Under the pieces are notes generated by a model. That model saw only the letters and a list, made by a program, of their open reading frames with translations. It was not told the DNA's origin and searched no databases. A stretch of 64,000 nt of DNA from Pseudomonadota bacterium (lineage in GTDB: Bacteria > Pseudomonadota > Alphaproteobacteria > SP197): the NCBI GenBank assembly GCA_039028155.1, contig JBCCIS010000005.1, positions 1 through 64,000 of the forward strand, read 5' to 3'. Each line of letters begins with the position of its first letter. Within the stretch, counting starts at the first letter, position 1. The position numbers and the translations under genes were made by a program. Shown here piece after piece: positions 31,877 to 40,923 of this stretch.

Positions 31877-33394
31877 CTAGCGCTGCTGAGTGTCGTGCAG
31901 GTCGCTGTCGACGTCTCTCAGCCTGTTGCGCCTCTCGACGACCAGGGTGCGGATGTGCAGCGCGATCACCAGCAGGATCAGGGCGAACAAGATGGCGGCG
32001 ATTGGCCGGTCAACGAAATCGATCGGGTCGTTCACTCTCGCCATGGCGCTTCGGAGTTTCACCTCCATGATGCCGCCCAGCACCATGCCCAGGATGATCG
32101 GCACCACCGGCAGATTGAGCCGCTTGAGGATCAGTCCAAAGACGCCCAGGCCGGCGGCGATCGCGCAGTCGGTGATGGAGTTGCGAAGGCTGTAAACGCC
32201 GACAAAACTCAATGTCAGAATGATCACGCCCAGGAAACGCGTGGGTACGCGGATGATCTTGATCAGCTGGTTGGTCGAGAACAGCAGGAACACCAGGACG
32301 ATGACGTTGAGCGCCAGCATCGCAATGTAGAGTGCGAAGACGAAGTCGATCTGGTTCTGGAACAGTTGCGGGCCGGGAATGACGTTGTGCACATAGAACA
32401 CCGACAACATCATGGCGGTCAGCGCTTCGCCAGGTATGCCAAGCGCCAACAGCGGGATCATGGCAGCGCCCGGCACCGCATTGTTCGCGGCCTCGGCGGC
32501 GATTAGTCCCTCGGGCGATCCCTTGCCGAATTTGTCGGGGTCCTTCGACGTCTTCTGCGCGTAGGTATACGACATGAACTGGGCGGTGAACTCACCGACG
32601 CCGGGGATCATGCCCATCAGAACGCCGAAACTTGAGGCGACCGACGCGACACGCTTGTGGCCGAGCAGTTCCTTCAAGCCAGAGAAGATCGCCCCTTGGA
32701 CCGGTTGGGTGTCCGGGTGGTCGTCTTTCTGGACCAGCAGCAGGAACGCCTGCGAGACGGCGAAGAGTCCCAGGACCACGACGATCAGATCGATCCCAGA
32801 AGCCAGCCACGTCTGGTCGAAGGTGTAGCGGTGGGTATACTTGACCGGCTCCAGGCCGACCGTGTTCAGGAAAATGCCAAAGGCAGCCAGCATGCCGGCG
32901 GCGAAGATCTGTCCACGATGGGCCAGTACGACCAGGATGATGCCGAGCAAGGCGGCCAGAAAGATCTCGCGGCTGCCGAAATGCGGGGCGATCAGGGCCA
33001 GCACCGGCGATAACACGATCAGACAGATGATCGCGAAGACGCCGCCGAAGAACGAGGCGGAATAGGCCAGCGCCAGGGCACGTCGCGCCTGGCCGCTCTT
33101 CGTCATTGGATAGCCGTCATAGGTTGTCAGCGCGTTGACCGCGGTGCCCGGCGTGTTGATCAAAATCGCCGGCAGCGCCCCGCCATACATGGACGAGCCG
33201 TAGATGCCCAACAGGATCGTGAGGCCGACGAGGGGATCGAGCGAGAACGTCGCGGGCAGCAGAATGGCGATCGCGACAGCGGCACCGACGCCCGGGATCG
33301 CACCGATGATGACACCACCGATGGAGCCGATAAGGAGGGCGGCGAGCACATCCCATCGGGCAAGCAGTTCAACTCCTGAAAGCAAAGCGTCCAT
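31877..33394 (-). CDS. tctA: Tripartite tricarboxylate transporter, large membrane subunit TctA
   Basis: A 505-residue membrane protein with about twelve hydrophobic segments and the TctA signatures GAIPGVGAAVAIAILLPATF, YGSSMYGGALPAILINTPGT (about 65-85) and, near the middle, MGMIPGVGEFTAQFMSY and NAVPGAAMIPLLALGIPG. With TctB and TctC it forms a secondary uptake system for organic acids. The order tctC-tctB-tctA is on the minus strand behind the sulfatase and hpa genes, so the load may be an aromatic acid. Confidence 0.95.
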   Translation of the reverse strand: MDALLSGVELLARWDVLAALLIGSIGGVIIGAIPGVGAAVAIAILLPATFSLDPLVGLTILLGIYGSSMYGGALPAILINTPGTAVNALTTYDGYPMTKSGQARRALALAYSASFFGGVFAIICLIVLSPVLALIAPHFGSREIFLAALLGIILVVLAHRGQIFAAGMLAAFGIFLNTVGLEPVKYTHRYTFDQTWLASGIDLIVVVLGLFAVSQAFLLLVQKDDHPDTQPVQGAIFSGLKELLGHKRVASVASSFGVLMGMIPGVGEFTAQFMSYTYAQKTSKDPDKFGKGSPEGLIAAEAANNAVPGAAMIPLLALGIPGEALTAMMLSVFYVHNVIPGPQLFQNQIDFVFALYIAMLALNVIVLVFLLFSTNQLIKIIRVPTRFLGVIILTLSFVGVYSLRNSITDCAIAAGLGVFGLILKRLNLPVVPIILGMVLGGIMEVKLRSAMARVNDPIDFVDRPIAAILFALILLVIALHIRTLVVERRNRLRDVDSDLHDTQQR

Positions 33395-33404
33395 GCCGGC
33401 CGCC

Positions 33405-33944
33405 TTAGAAGTACGTCAGCATGAATGAGCGCAGACCGTCCGGCAGGGCCTCGTAGAGTTCCCCGCCGGGTACCTTGACCTGAAGGAAACTCTTGAACAC
33501 GACGACGATGGCGACGCCGCTCAGCATCGCCCCGCCAATCGGCCGCCAGCCGCGATAGCCCAATCGGAACGCGAGCAAGCCGGTGAAGACGACGGTGGTC
33601 GGAAGATAACCCGCGCGCGGCACGAGCATCACGTAGGCCATGAACCACAAAGCGTATTCGATCGAGCGTATCCAGAACGCGACTTCCGTCCAGCGGCCGG
33701 GTAGGCGCGGCGAGACGGCCGAACTGATCAAATGCAGCAGCGCGAAAAGAGTCATTGCCACCAGCGAGATGGCTGGCCAGAACCCGGGCTGTGCGAAGAG
33801 CTTGGTGCGCTTGGTCCACTCCGTCTCCTCACCAAGGTTCGCCAGCAGGAACACCGAGAAGACAAGGAACACAACGGCGAAGACCAGGTCGCCCGGGCGC
33901 CGATAACGCTTGAAGAGATCCTGTAGTGTTTGGAAACGCGCCAC
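33405..33944 (-). CDS. tctB: Tripartite tricarboxylate transporter, small membrane subunit TctB
   Basis: A 179-residue protein with four hydrophobic segments (starting near LVFAVVFLVFSVFLLANLG) and the TctB pattern KLFAQPGFWPAISLVAMTLFALLHL. GTG start at 33944 with AGGGGGTGA before it. It ends ten bases before tctA, so the two are cotranscribed. Confidence 0.9.
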   Translation of the reverse strand: MARFQTLQDLFKRYRRPGDLVFAVVFLVFSVFLLANLGEETEWTKRTKLFAQPGFWPAISLVAMTLFALLHLISSAVSPRLPGRWTEVAFWIRSIEYALWFMAYVMLVPRAGYLPTTVVFTGLLAFRLGYRGWRPIGGAMLSGVAIVVVFKSFLQVKVPGGELYEALPDGLRSFMLTYF

Positions 33945-34059
33945 GGGTCACCCCCTAAACCACGTGTTCTCCCTATCGCAGGCGCACACTCTTTGCGGTG
34001 ATCGGCCTGATCGAAAGGCAGCCGGCCTCAACGCGAGGCCGGCTCCGTTGGCTGTTTGC

Positions 34060-35004
34060 TTAGTCGCCCAGCATGCCTTCGATGGTGCCCATCGTCTGGA
34101 TGTCTTGCTCGATCTGCGCCGAGGTTTCGTCCGCATCCATCCAGTAGATCAGCGCGCCGGTCTCAGCGGCCAGTGTCTGGGCCCGCTCGGACAGCACCGT
34201 TTCCTTTGCGACGGCGATGATCTTCTCACGCACGTCGGCCGGCACGTCCTTGTGCACGAAGAGGCCGTTCCACAGCGCAATGTCGAGACCGGGCTCGAGC
34301 TCGGCGACCGTCGGCGTATCGGGTGTCAGGCTGATGCGCTCACCGCCGATTGAGGCCAGCACCTTGATCTGGTCCATGCACGGCAGAACGAGTTGCAAGG
34401 TCGTGTTCATGACATCGACATCGCCGGACGCCAGCGAGTTGCAGTCCAGCATGTCGAATGCGGCATCGGAGCCGAATTCGAAACCCTTGGAATCGGCAAG
34501 CGCGAATGTCACCTGTGTCGGGATCAAAGGCGCGCCAAAGTGCCCCAGCGCGACGTCGTTATCCTGGGCATAGGCCGCCAGGCCATCGATATCGTCATAG
34601 GGTGCGTCGGCACCGGCGACGATGACGAACGGATAGGTCAGGAAACTGCCCAAGGGTTCGAACGGATTGGGATTGAGTTCGGGGATGCCGATATCGGGTC
34701 CGATTACCGGAATCGCGATGATGAAGGAACCGACGGTGTAGCCGTCGGCCGGTGCGTTTGCCACCTCGACCGCACCCGGGAAAGGACCGCCACCGCCGCC
34801 GGGTTTGTTCACGACCGCGGCCGGCACGCCATAGGCGGCCTGAAAGTCCTCGGCGATCATGCGCGTCAAGACGTCCTCCAGGTCGCCCGGGGGCCACGGC
34901 ACGACGAACTCAACGGGTTTTTCCGGATATTCAGCCACCCCCATGCCCGGGGCTAACGCTGCAGCGGTGGCCAGCAGGCCAGCGGCAAAAGCTCTTTTCA
35001 ACAT
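34060..35004 (-). CDS. tctC: Tripartite tricarboxylate transporter binding protein TctC (Bug family)
   Basis: A 314-residue secreted binding protein with signal peptide (cleavage near GMGVAEYPEKP), then the Bug motifs VEFVVPWPPGDLEDVLTR and VVNKPGGGGG, and ADGYTVGSF. Bug proteins catch small carboxylates in a closed pocket with little charge pairing. It lies 80 bases after the sulfatase gene on the same strand and 115 bases before tctB. Confidence 0.93.
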   Translation of the reverse strand: MLKRAFAAGLLATAAALAPGMGVAEYPEKPVEFVVPWPPGDLEDVLTRMIAEDFQAAYGVPAAVVNKPGGGGGPFPGAVEVANAPADGYTVGSFIIAIPVIGPDIGIPELNPNPFEPLGSFLTYPFVIVAGADAPYDDIDGLAAYAQDNDVALGHFGAPLIPTQVTFALADSKGFEFGSDAAFDMLDCNSLASGDVDVMNTTLQLVLPCMDQIKVLASIGGERISLTPDTPTVAELEPGLDIALWNGLFVHKDVPADVREKIIAVAKETVLSERAQTLAAETGALIYWMDADETSAQIEQDIQTMGTIEGMLGD

Positions 35005-35084
35005 CTCAGTCTCCCTTTTTTAAAGCTCTTTGGTTTGTGATTCGCATTGATGCTTCAAAATCACGACGGCCCTGAACAGGACCA

Positions 35085-36662
35085 CTACCAAACGCCGAAC
35101 AAGTAACCTCTTTCGTGCGCCCTACCGGTGTTGGCGGCAATCACGTCATCGGGGATCGTCGTGCGCAGCCGGCGGTGCCGTGTCCAGTCGAACAGACGCT
35201 CATGCATGTCTGCGCGCACGCGGTCATGGCCGGGATCGCGGCCAAGGTCATTCAGCTCGTGCGGGTCGGTCGTCAGGTCGAACAGCATCGGTGGGTTCTT
35301 TTCGAACAGCACATACTTCCAGTCGCGCGTGCGAACCATGTAGCCGCGCGCGTCCTGTGGCTCGAGGCCCAGGTCAAGTCGCGCCTCGCGCATCGCAAAG
35401 CAGCTGTCGCAGAAGACGGCGTCACGCCAGTCGCCAGACCGCTCGCCGCCAAGCAACGGCATCAGGGACCGACCCTCCAGGCGATGAGGAGCCGGTTCGC
35501 CGCCGGCGATGTCCAGAAAGCTCGCCGCCAGATCGATCGCTTCGACCAAGGTGTCGTCGATGGTGCCGCGCGTCGCGTCTGCGGTGCTTCGGGGATCGGC
35601 GACGATCAAGGGTATGCGGACCGACTCCTCATGGAACAGATCCTTCTCACCCAGCCAGTGGTCGCCCAAATAGTCGCCATGATCGGATGTCACGACCACG
35701 ATCGTGTCCTCGGCGAGCCCCTTTGTTCGCAGAAAGTCCACCAGTCTGCCGACATGGTGGTCGATCTCGGTGATCAGGCCCATATAGGTCGGGATCACGG
35801 TGCGGCGGACGTCCTCGCGCGCAAAGCACTGGCTTTCCGGATGGTTCATGAAGGCGGCGTAGACGGGATTGGGCTCGACCCGTTCGGCATCGTCACGGTT
35901 GGCCGGTGACACATCGTTTGCGTCGTACATCGCATGCCAGGGGTCCGGCGCGATGTAGGGCCAGTGTGGTTTGATGTAGGAGAGGTGCAGGCACCAGGGG
36001 TCGTCGCCGACGTCTTCGATGAACGCCATGGCGCGATCCGTCATGAACGCGGTTTCGGAGTGCTCCGCCTTGACGCGCGCGGGCAAGCGGGCGTTGCGCA
36101 TGAGCCAGCCCGACAACACCTCGCCGTCAGGTCCCTCGGCGGAATTGGCGATATCCTGCCAGGGGTTTTCCGCGTTGTAGCCGAGGTCCCAGAGATAGCG
36201 GTTATAGGTCGCGTCAGGGTCGAAGGCCGGGGCCGGCTGAAGGCCGTCGTCGCGCTCCCATGGTTCGAAACCACCTTGGCGCGCCAGGAGACCGGCGCCT
36301 TCGTCGGCGTCGACGCCCAGGCGCTCGAAGGTTGCGCGATCGTGCTTCACATGGGTCTTGCCGGCGAGCGCGACGCAGTATCCAAGCGGTCGCAGGTAGT
36401 CACCGATAGTGCATTCGTCGATGCGCAGCGGATAGTTGTTGTAATAGGCGCCGTGGCTGAACGCATAGCGGCCGGTATAGAAACTCATGCGTGAACCGCC
36501 GCATACCGGCGCCTGCACATATGCCCGCGAAAAGTTCACGCCGCGTGCGGCGATACCGTCGATATTGGGTGTCCGGATCGCCGGATGGCCGGTGCAGCCC
36601 AGGTAGTCGGCGCGCAACTGGTCGGCCATGATAAAGAGGATGTTGGGTTGCGCCTTGCTCAC
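35085..36662 (-). CDS. Cytoplasmic sulfatase-family hydrolase linked to hpaR
   Basis: A 525-residue protein of the sulfatase / alkaline phosphatase superfamily: NILFIMADQLRADYLG (metal Asp), the formylglycine site APVCGGSRMSFYTGR with Cys54, KTHVKHDRATF, HWPYIAPDPW and VVTSDHGDYLGDHWLGEKDLF with the second metal Asp/His. No signal peptide, so it acts inside the cell. The CxxxR site has Gly at the third place instead of the usual Pro or Ala. Its start overlaps hpaR by four bases (ATGA), so it is part of the hpa operon. It could be an aryl sulfatase, choline-sulfatase-like enzyme or phosphonate monoester hydrolase; a sulfated hydroxyphenyl acid is favoured from context. Confidence 0.87.
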   Translation of the reverse strand: MSKAQPNILFIMADQLRADYLGCTGHPAIRTPNIDGIAARGVNFSRAYVQAPVCGGSRMSFYTGRYAFSHGAYYNNYPLRIDECTIGDYLRPLGYCVALAGKTHVKHDRATFERLGVDADEGAGLLARQGGFEPWERDDGLQPAPAFDPDATYNRYLWDLGYNAENPWQDIANSAEGPDGEVLSGWLMRNARLPARVKAEHSETAFMTDRAMAFIEDVGDDPWCLHLSYIKPHWPYIAPDPWHAMYDANDVSPANRDDAERVEPNPVYAAFMNHPESQCFAREDVRRTVIPTYMGLITEIDHHVGRLVDFLRTKGLAEDTIVVVTSDHGDYLGDHWLGEKDLFHEESVRIPLIVADPRSTADATRGTIDDTLVEAIDLAASFLDIAGGEPAPHRLEGRSLMPLLGGERSGDWRDAVFCDSCFAMREARLDLGLEPQDARGYMVRTRDWKYVLFEKNPPMLFDLTTDPHELNDLGRDPGHDRVRADMHERLFDWTRHRRLRTTIPDDVIAANTGRAHERGYLFGVW

Positions 36663-37129
36663 GACGGTCTGCTTTCGGTGCTCAGGCTATCGGTCAGGTC
36701 GTCGAGAATGTCCATCAACCGCGCATAGGTCTCGCGGCCAATGCGTTGTTCCATTTCTCGATAAACCCGTTCCGATTCCTTCGACATCTCGGCAAAGAGC
36801 GCCTTGCCGTCCGGCGTTATCTCCAGGTCGACCAGGCGCCGGTCAATGCCGGAGCGATGTTTCACGACCAGACCACGCGCCTCCATGTCATTCATGATGC
36901 GTGACAGGCTTGGCATGCGCAGCGTGATGAGCCGCGACAACGCGCCGGCATCCATGCGTTTGTGTTCGGCCAGCGCACGCAGCACGCGCCACTGCTGATC
37001 GGTAACGCCGTGGGCGTTGAGATTGGGCCGGAATTGATCCATCACCGCTTCACGCGCCTGCAGGAGTTTTAGCGGAAGCGAGCGTTCGATAGGGCGCATG
37101 CCGTTTGGCCTGGGACTAGGCTTGTTCAT
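36659..37129 (-). CDS. hpaR: MarR-family regulator HpaR
   Basis: A 156-residue MarR protein of the HpaR group: RSLPLKLLQAREAVMDQFRP at the start, then VTDQQWRVLRALAEHKRMDAGALSRLI and RIMNDMEARGLVVKHR with the wing SGIDRRLVDLEI. HpaR represses homoprotocatechuate catabolic genes. ATG at 37129 lies 14 bases inside the preceding FAH gene; a TTG two codons earlier is less likely. Encoded within the operon it is expected to control. Confidence 0.9.
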   Translation of the reverse strand: MNKPSPRPNGMRPIERSLPLKLLQAREAVMDQFRPNLNAHGVTDQQWRVLRALAEHKRMDAGALSRLITLRMPSLSRIMNDMEARGLVVKHRSGIDRRLVDLEITPDGKALFAEMSKESERVYREMEQRIGRETYARLMDILDDLTDSLSTESRPS

Positions 37130-37976
37130 CGGCAACCGTGTTGGTCAGCGTTCCGATGCCCGGGACCTCGACCTCGACCGTATCACCGGGCTTCAGAAAC
37201 TGTGGCGGGTCAAGGCGAATGCCGGACCCGGTCGGCGTGCCTGTGGAAATCACGTCGCCGGGATGGAGCTCCATGAACGTCGAGATGTAGGCAATCAAAC
37301 GGGAGAACGGGAAGAGGAGATCGGCGGTATGCCCGTTCTGGCGCTCTTCGCCGTTGACCCGGGTAATGACGTTGAGGTTGTCGAAGGCGGGCGTCTCATC
37401 ACGCGTGGTGATCCAGGGCCCGAGGGCTCCGGACCGCTCGAAGTTTTTGCCCTGGGTGACGTTGAACTTGCCGTGGCGCATCCAGTCGCGAATGGAGCCT
37501 TCGTTCATGATGGTCAGGCCAAACACATGATCTTCGGCCTTGTCCTCCGGAATGCGGCGGCCGGCCTTGCCGATGACCATGACGATTTCGCCTTCATAGT
37601 CGAACTGCTCGGACTCCGGCGGCCGCAGGATTGGCTCGTGATGGCCGGCCAGCGAGCCCGGCGTACGCATGAACAGACTGGGATACGACGGCTGGTCGGA
37701 GCCGTCCTTGTACTCGGCATTGCGGTCAACATAGTTGACGCCAACGCACAGGATCTTGCCGGGTCGGGGGACCGGCAGGTCAAAATCAATGGCATCGAGC
37801 GCGAGGTCAGGCTCCGTCGTGGTGAAGGTTTCAACCTCTTGAAGATCGCCGGAAGCAATCAATCCGGCGAGTTCACCGTGTCGATCGCCAAGGCGCCGCG
37901 TCAGGTCGACGATGCCGCCATCGTTCACCAGACCATAGCCCGGCCGGCCGTCGATACGGTAACTGACAAACCTCAT
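37116..37976 (-). CDS. Fumarylacetoacetate hydrolase family protein (HpaG-type isomerase/decarboxylase)
   Basis: A 286-residue FAH-fold protein: PRPGKILCVGVNYVDRNAEY, SPE-like FDYEGEIVMVIGKAGR with the metal acids, FGLTIMNEGSIRDWM, FNVTQGKNF and the C-terminal HPGDVISTGTPTGSG. In the homoprotocatechuate pathway a protein of this family performs decarboxylation and isomerisation of 5-carboxymethyl-2-oxo-hex-3-ene-dioate (HpaG). Here it is a single domain rather than the fused double form. Its ATG overlaps the aldolase stop by four bases. A hydratase role for the same fold (HpaH) cannot be ruled out. Confidence 0.88.
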   Translation of the reverse strand: MRFVSYRIDGRPGYGLVNDGGIVDLTRRLGDRHGELAGLIASGDLQEVETFTTTEPDLALDAIDFDLPVPRPGKILCVGVNYVDRNAEYKDGSDQPSYPSLFMRTPGSLAGHHEPILRPPESEQFDYEGEIVMVIGKAGRRIPEDKAEDHVFGLTIMNEGSIRDWMRHGKFNVTQGKNFERSGALGPWITTRDETPAFDNLNVITRVNGEERQNGHTADLLFPFSRLIAYISTFMELHPGDVISTGTPTGSGIRLDPPQFLKPGDTVEVEVPGIGTLTNTVADEQA

Positions 37977-38896
37977 TCGGCGGCGTCCCGTCCGGTTTCA
38001 AGCAAGCCGGCGTTCGCCAGCACCCGATCCAGGCGCTGTTCGAGTTCCGGCGTCGCCGGCGCCATGGGCAGGCGGTGCTCGTTGGTCGGGATGATGCCGA
38101 GCCGGCGCATCATGTATTTCATCGCGATAGGGTTGGTGTCGAAGAAGACGGACTTGTTGATCTCAAGCAGGTCCTGATGCATGCGGCGCGCGCCGGCCAG
38201 ATCGCTGTCGAAGACGGCCTGGCACATGGCGGCCAGCGCGCCGGGGCGCAGATTGCCGACGGCGTTCATCAGACCTTTCGCACCGACCGCCATCATGGGG
38301 AATGACAGCTCCTCCAGGCCGACAAAGATGCGGAAGTCATCGCCGAACTCGGCCAGGCATTCGCTACAGAAGCCGAGATCGTTGACCGCGTGTTTCATGC
38401 CGACAAAGGTTGGCGACGCCGCGCTTAGCGCGCGCAATGTATCGAGGGTGACGCTGACCGCCGTGCGGCCGGGAATGTGATAGACCATCCACGGCAGGTC
38501 GATGCCCTTCACAACTTCAAGGTAATATTCGATGAGGCCGCGCTGCGGCGGTTTGGCGTAGTAGGGCGTAACGATGAGCAACGCGTCGGCGCCGGCTTGG
38601 ACGGCGTGTTCGGTGAGTGACCGTGTCTCAGCGAGCGACTGCGAGCCCGTGGCCGCGACCACCGGTACCTTACCGCCGCTGGCTTCGATGCCGACATCCA
38701 CCAGGCGGTTGCGTTCCTCGACCGTCAGGCTCGACGGTTCGGCGGTCGTTCCGTTCACCAGGACCCCGTGGGAGCCGTTCTTGACCTGGAAGTCGACCAA
38801 CCCGGCATAGGCGTCCAGGTCGACCGCGCCGTCGCGGAACGGCGTGATAAGCGGTGGTATCGAGCCGGCCAGAAAGTCGCGGTCCAGGTCGATCAT
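37973..38896 (-). CDS. DapA-family aldolase in the hpa operon
   Basis: A 307-residue class I aldolase of the dihydrodipicolinate synthase family: PPLITPFRDGAVDLDA, GVLVNGTTAEPSSLT, the Tyr in MVYHIPGRTAVS and the Schiff-base Lys in FVGMKHAVNDLG. Lysine biosynthesis is unlikely in this setting. At the start of the hpaG-hpaR unit it could cleave 2,4-dihydroxyhept-2-ene-1,7-dioate to pyruvate and succinate semialdehyde, the step done by the unrelated HpaI elsewhere. Divergent from hpaF. Confidence 0.88.
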   Translation of the reverse strand: MIDLDRDFLAGSIPPLITPFRDGAVDLDAYAGLVDFQVKNGSHGVLVNGTTAEPSSLTVEERNRLVDVGIEASGGKVPVVAATGSQSLAETRSLTEHAVQAGADALLIVTPYYAKPPQRGLIEYYLEVVKGIDLPWMVYHIPGRTAVSVTLDTLRALSAASPTFVGMKHAVNDLGFCSECLAEFGDDFRIFVGLEELSFPMMAVGAKGLMNAVGNLRPGALAAMCQAVFDSDLAGARRMHQDLLEINKSVFFDTNPIAMKYMMRRLGIIPTNEHRLPMAPATPELEQRLDRVLANAGLLETGRDAAE

Positions 38897-38926
38897 TGGT
38901 GGGCCTCCCGTGATTGTTGCTTGATC

Positions 38927-38954
38927 ATTACCATGTTATTGTTATCATGTAAAT
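38927..38954. promoter_or_regulatory. Imperfect dyad, HpaR operator candidate
   Basis: In the AT-rich 80-base gap between the aldolase gene and hpaF lies a dyad of the form ATTnnCATGnTA - spacer - TAnCATGnnAAT, with CATG cores at 38932-38935 and 38946-38949. It is well placed to control both directions. Confidence 0.5.
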
Positions 38955-38976
38955 GACATTGGGAGGTGATCACGCC

Positions 38977-39375
38977 ATGCCGCATCTGACCGTTGAGTAT
39001 TCCGCGAACCTTGAGGACGAGGTCGACATTCCCGGCCTGGTCCGTGCGATCCACGAGACGGCGCTGACCTGTCCGACATTCAAAAAGGCGGCGGTCCGAA
39101 CCCGGGCCGAGCGCCGGGACATCTATGAAATCGCCGATAGCGACCCCCAGAACGCCTTTATCGCGGTGGGCGTGAGAATCCTGGAGGGCCGGCCCGACGA
39201 GACGAAGGCGACCATCGGTGAGATGTTGTTCGAGACGCTGACGTCCGCTCTGAACGATGTCTACGAACGCCGTCCAATCGGCATCTCGCTCGACATCTCC
39301 GAGATCTCCAACACGTTCAACTACAAGAAGAACAACCTGCACGACATCATGGCGAAGAAAGAGGCCGCCGCATGA
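38977..39375 (+). CDS. hpaF: 5-carboxymethyl-2-hydroxymuconate delta-isomerase
   Basis: A 132-residue protein of the tautomerase superfamily. It starts MPHLTVEYSANLEDEVDIPGL, with Pro right after the Met as the catalytic N-terminal proline, and continues with AVRTRAERRDIYEIAD and EMLFETLTSAL, ending NTFNYKKNNLHDIM, all as in CHMI (HpaF). ATG at 38977 follows GGGAGG; an earlier open start would bury the proline. First gene of hpaF-hpaE-hpaD. Confidence 0.95.
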   Translation: MPHLTVEYSANLEDEVDIPGLVRAIHETALTCPTFKKAAVRTRAERRDIYEIADSDPQNAFIAVGVRILEGRPDETKATIGEMLFETLTSALNDVYERRPIGISLDISEISNTFNYKKNNLHDIMAKKEAAA

Positions 39376-40919
39376 GGAACGACGCAGTAGCCGATAGGCA
39401 GGGTGCGCTCGCCGCAAATCTGACGGCCCTGGAGACATACCTGGCGGGGACGCGTCGCGACGGCATCGGCCATGTAATTGCCGGCGAGCGTGTCGACAGC
39501 ACAGCGACGTTCCAGACCGTCAGCCCCGTCGATGACAAACCGATCTGCGATGTCGCGCGCGGTACCGCCGCCGATATCGACCGTGCGGCAACGGCGGCGC
39601 GCGAAGCGTTCGACGCGTGGTCGCAGGTCCCCGGCAAGAGGCGTCGCGAGATCCTGCATGCCATCGCCGACACCATTGTCGCCCATGCCGATGAGATCGC
39701 GGTGCTGGAAAGCTGGGATACGGGTCAAGCCATTCGCTTCATGGCCAAAGCTGCCCTGCGCGGCGCTGAAAACTTCCGTTTTTTTGCCGATCGCGCACCG
39801 GAGGCCGCCGACGGCCTGTCGCTGCCGACCCAAAGCCACATCAACTACACGGTGCGCCAGCCGCTCGGCCCGGTCGGCGTCATCACGCCGTGGAACACGC
39901 CGTTCATGTTGTCGACCTGGAAAATCGCACCAGCGCTGGCCGCCGGCTGTACGGTCGTACACAAACCGGCCGAATGGAGCCCATTGACGGCGACCCGGCT
40001 GGTCGAGTTGATGCACGAGGCCGGCCTACCCGCGGGCGTCGCGAACACCGTGCACGGCCTGGGCGAAGAGGCGGGCAAGGCGCTGACGGAGCATCCGGAC
40101 ATCAAGGCGATCTCTTTTGTTGGCGAGTCGGCGACCGGCTCGGCCATCATGGCCCAAGGGGCGCCGACCCTGAAACGCGTGCATTTCGAGCTGGGTGGGA
40201 AGAACCCGGTGATTGTCTTTGATGACGCCGATCTCGATCGCGCGCTCGACGCGGTCGTCTTCATGATCTACAGCCTCAACGGCGAACGCTGCACGTCGTC
40301 AAGCCGCGTGCTGGTGCAGCGTTCCATCCACGACGCATTTGTCGCCCGTATCGCCGAACGGGCGGAGGCGATCCGTGTCGGCAATCCGCTTGATCCGGCG
40401 ACGGAACTGGGTCCGTTGATCCATCGCCGCCATCTCGACAAGGTCACGTCCTATTTCGACATCGCGCGCGAGGACGGCGTCAATGTCGCCGCCGGCGGCC
40501 GGGCGCCGGAAAGCGCGCCGACTCAAGGCTATTATGTCGACGCGACGCTGTTTTCCGGTGCCAGCCCGGATGCCAGGGTGGCGCAGGAGGAGATCTTTGG
40601 TCCGGTGCTGACGACCATCCCTTTCGAGGATGAGTCGGATGCACTCGCCATCGCCAACGGTGTTCGTTACGGCCTGGCAGGCTATGTCTGGACACGCGAC
40701 AACGGGCGCGCGTTGCGTGTCGCGCATGGTTTGGACGCCGGCATGGTCTGGGTCAACTCGGAGAACGTTCGTCATCTGCCGACGCCCTTCGGCGGCATGA
40801 AGGCCTCTGGCATCGGCCGCGACGGTGGCGATTACAGCTTCGATTTCTACATGGAGACCAAGAACGTCGCGCTTGCCATGGGCGATCACGCGATACCACG
40901 ACTCGGCTTGGGGGGCTGA
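39372..40919 (+). CDS. hpaE: 5-carboxymethyl-2-hydroxymuconate semialdehyde dehydrogenase
   Basis: A 515-residue NAD-dependent aldehyde dehydrogenase: GPVGVITPWNTPFMLSTWKIAPALAAG, the catalytic Glu in HFELGGKNPV and the catalytic Cys in NGERCTSSSR, then QEEIFGPVLTTIPF. Among aldehyde dehydrogenases the start ATG overlapping hpaF by four bases and its place before hpaD identify it as HpaE. It oxidises the ring-cleavage aldehyde to 5-carboxymethyl-2-hydroxymuconate. Confidence 0.95.
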   Translation: MRNDAVADRQGALAANLTALETYLAGTRRDGIGHVIAGERVDSTATFQTVSPVDDKPICDVARGTAADIDRAATAAREAFDAWSQVPGKRRREILHAIADTIVAHADEIAVLESWDTGQAIRFMAKAALRGAENFRFFADRAPEAADGLSLPTQSHINYTVRQPLGPVGVITPWNTPFMLSTWKIAPALAAGCTVVHKPAEWSPLTATRLVELMHEAGLPAGVANTVHGLGEEAGKALTEHPDIKAISFVGESATGSAIMAQGAPTLKRVHFELGGKNPVIVFDDADLDRALDAVVFMIYSLNGERCTSSSRVLVQRSIHDAFVARIAERAEAIRVGNPLDPATELGPLIHRRHLDKVTSYFDIAREDGVNVAAGGRAPESAPTQGYYVDATLFSGASPDARVAQEEIFGPVLTTIPFEDESDALAIANGVRYGLAGYVWTRDNGRALRVAHGLDAGMVWVNSENVRHLPTPFGGMKASGIGRDGGDYSFDFYMETKNVALAMGDHAIPRLGLGG

Positions 40920-40923
40920 CACC

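Noticed and set aside
37973-38896. Annotation as lysine-pathway dihydrodipicolinate synthase
   Set aside because: DapA fold and Schiff-base Lys are present, but the gene is coupled to FAH and hpaR genes; a catabolic aldolase fits better.
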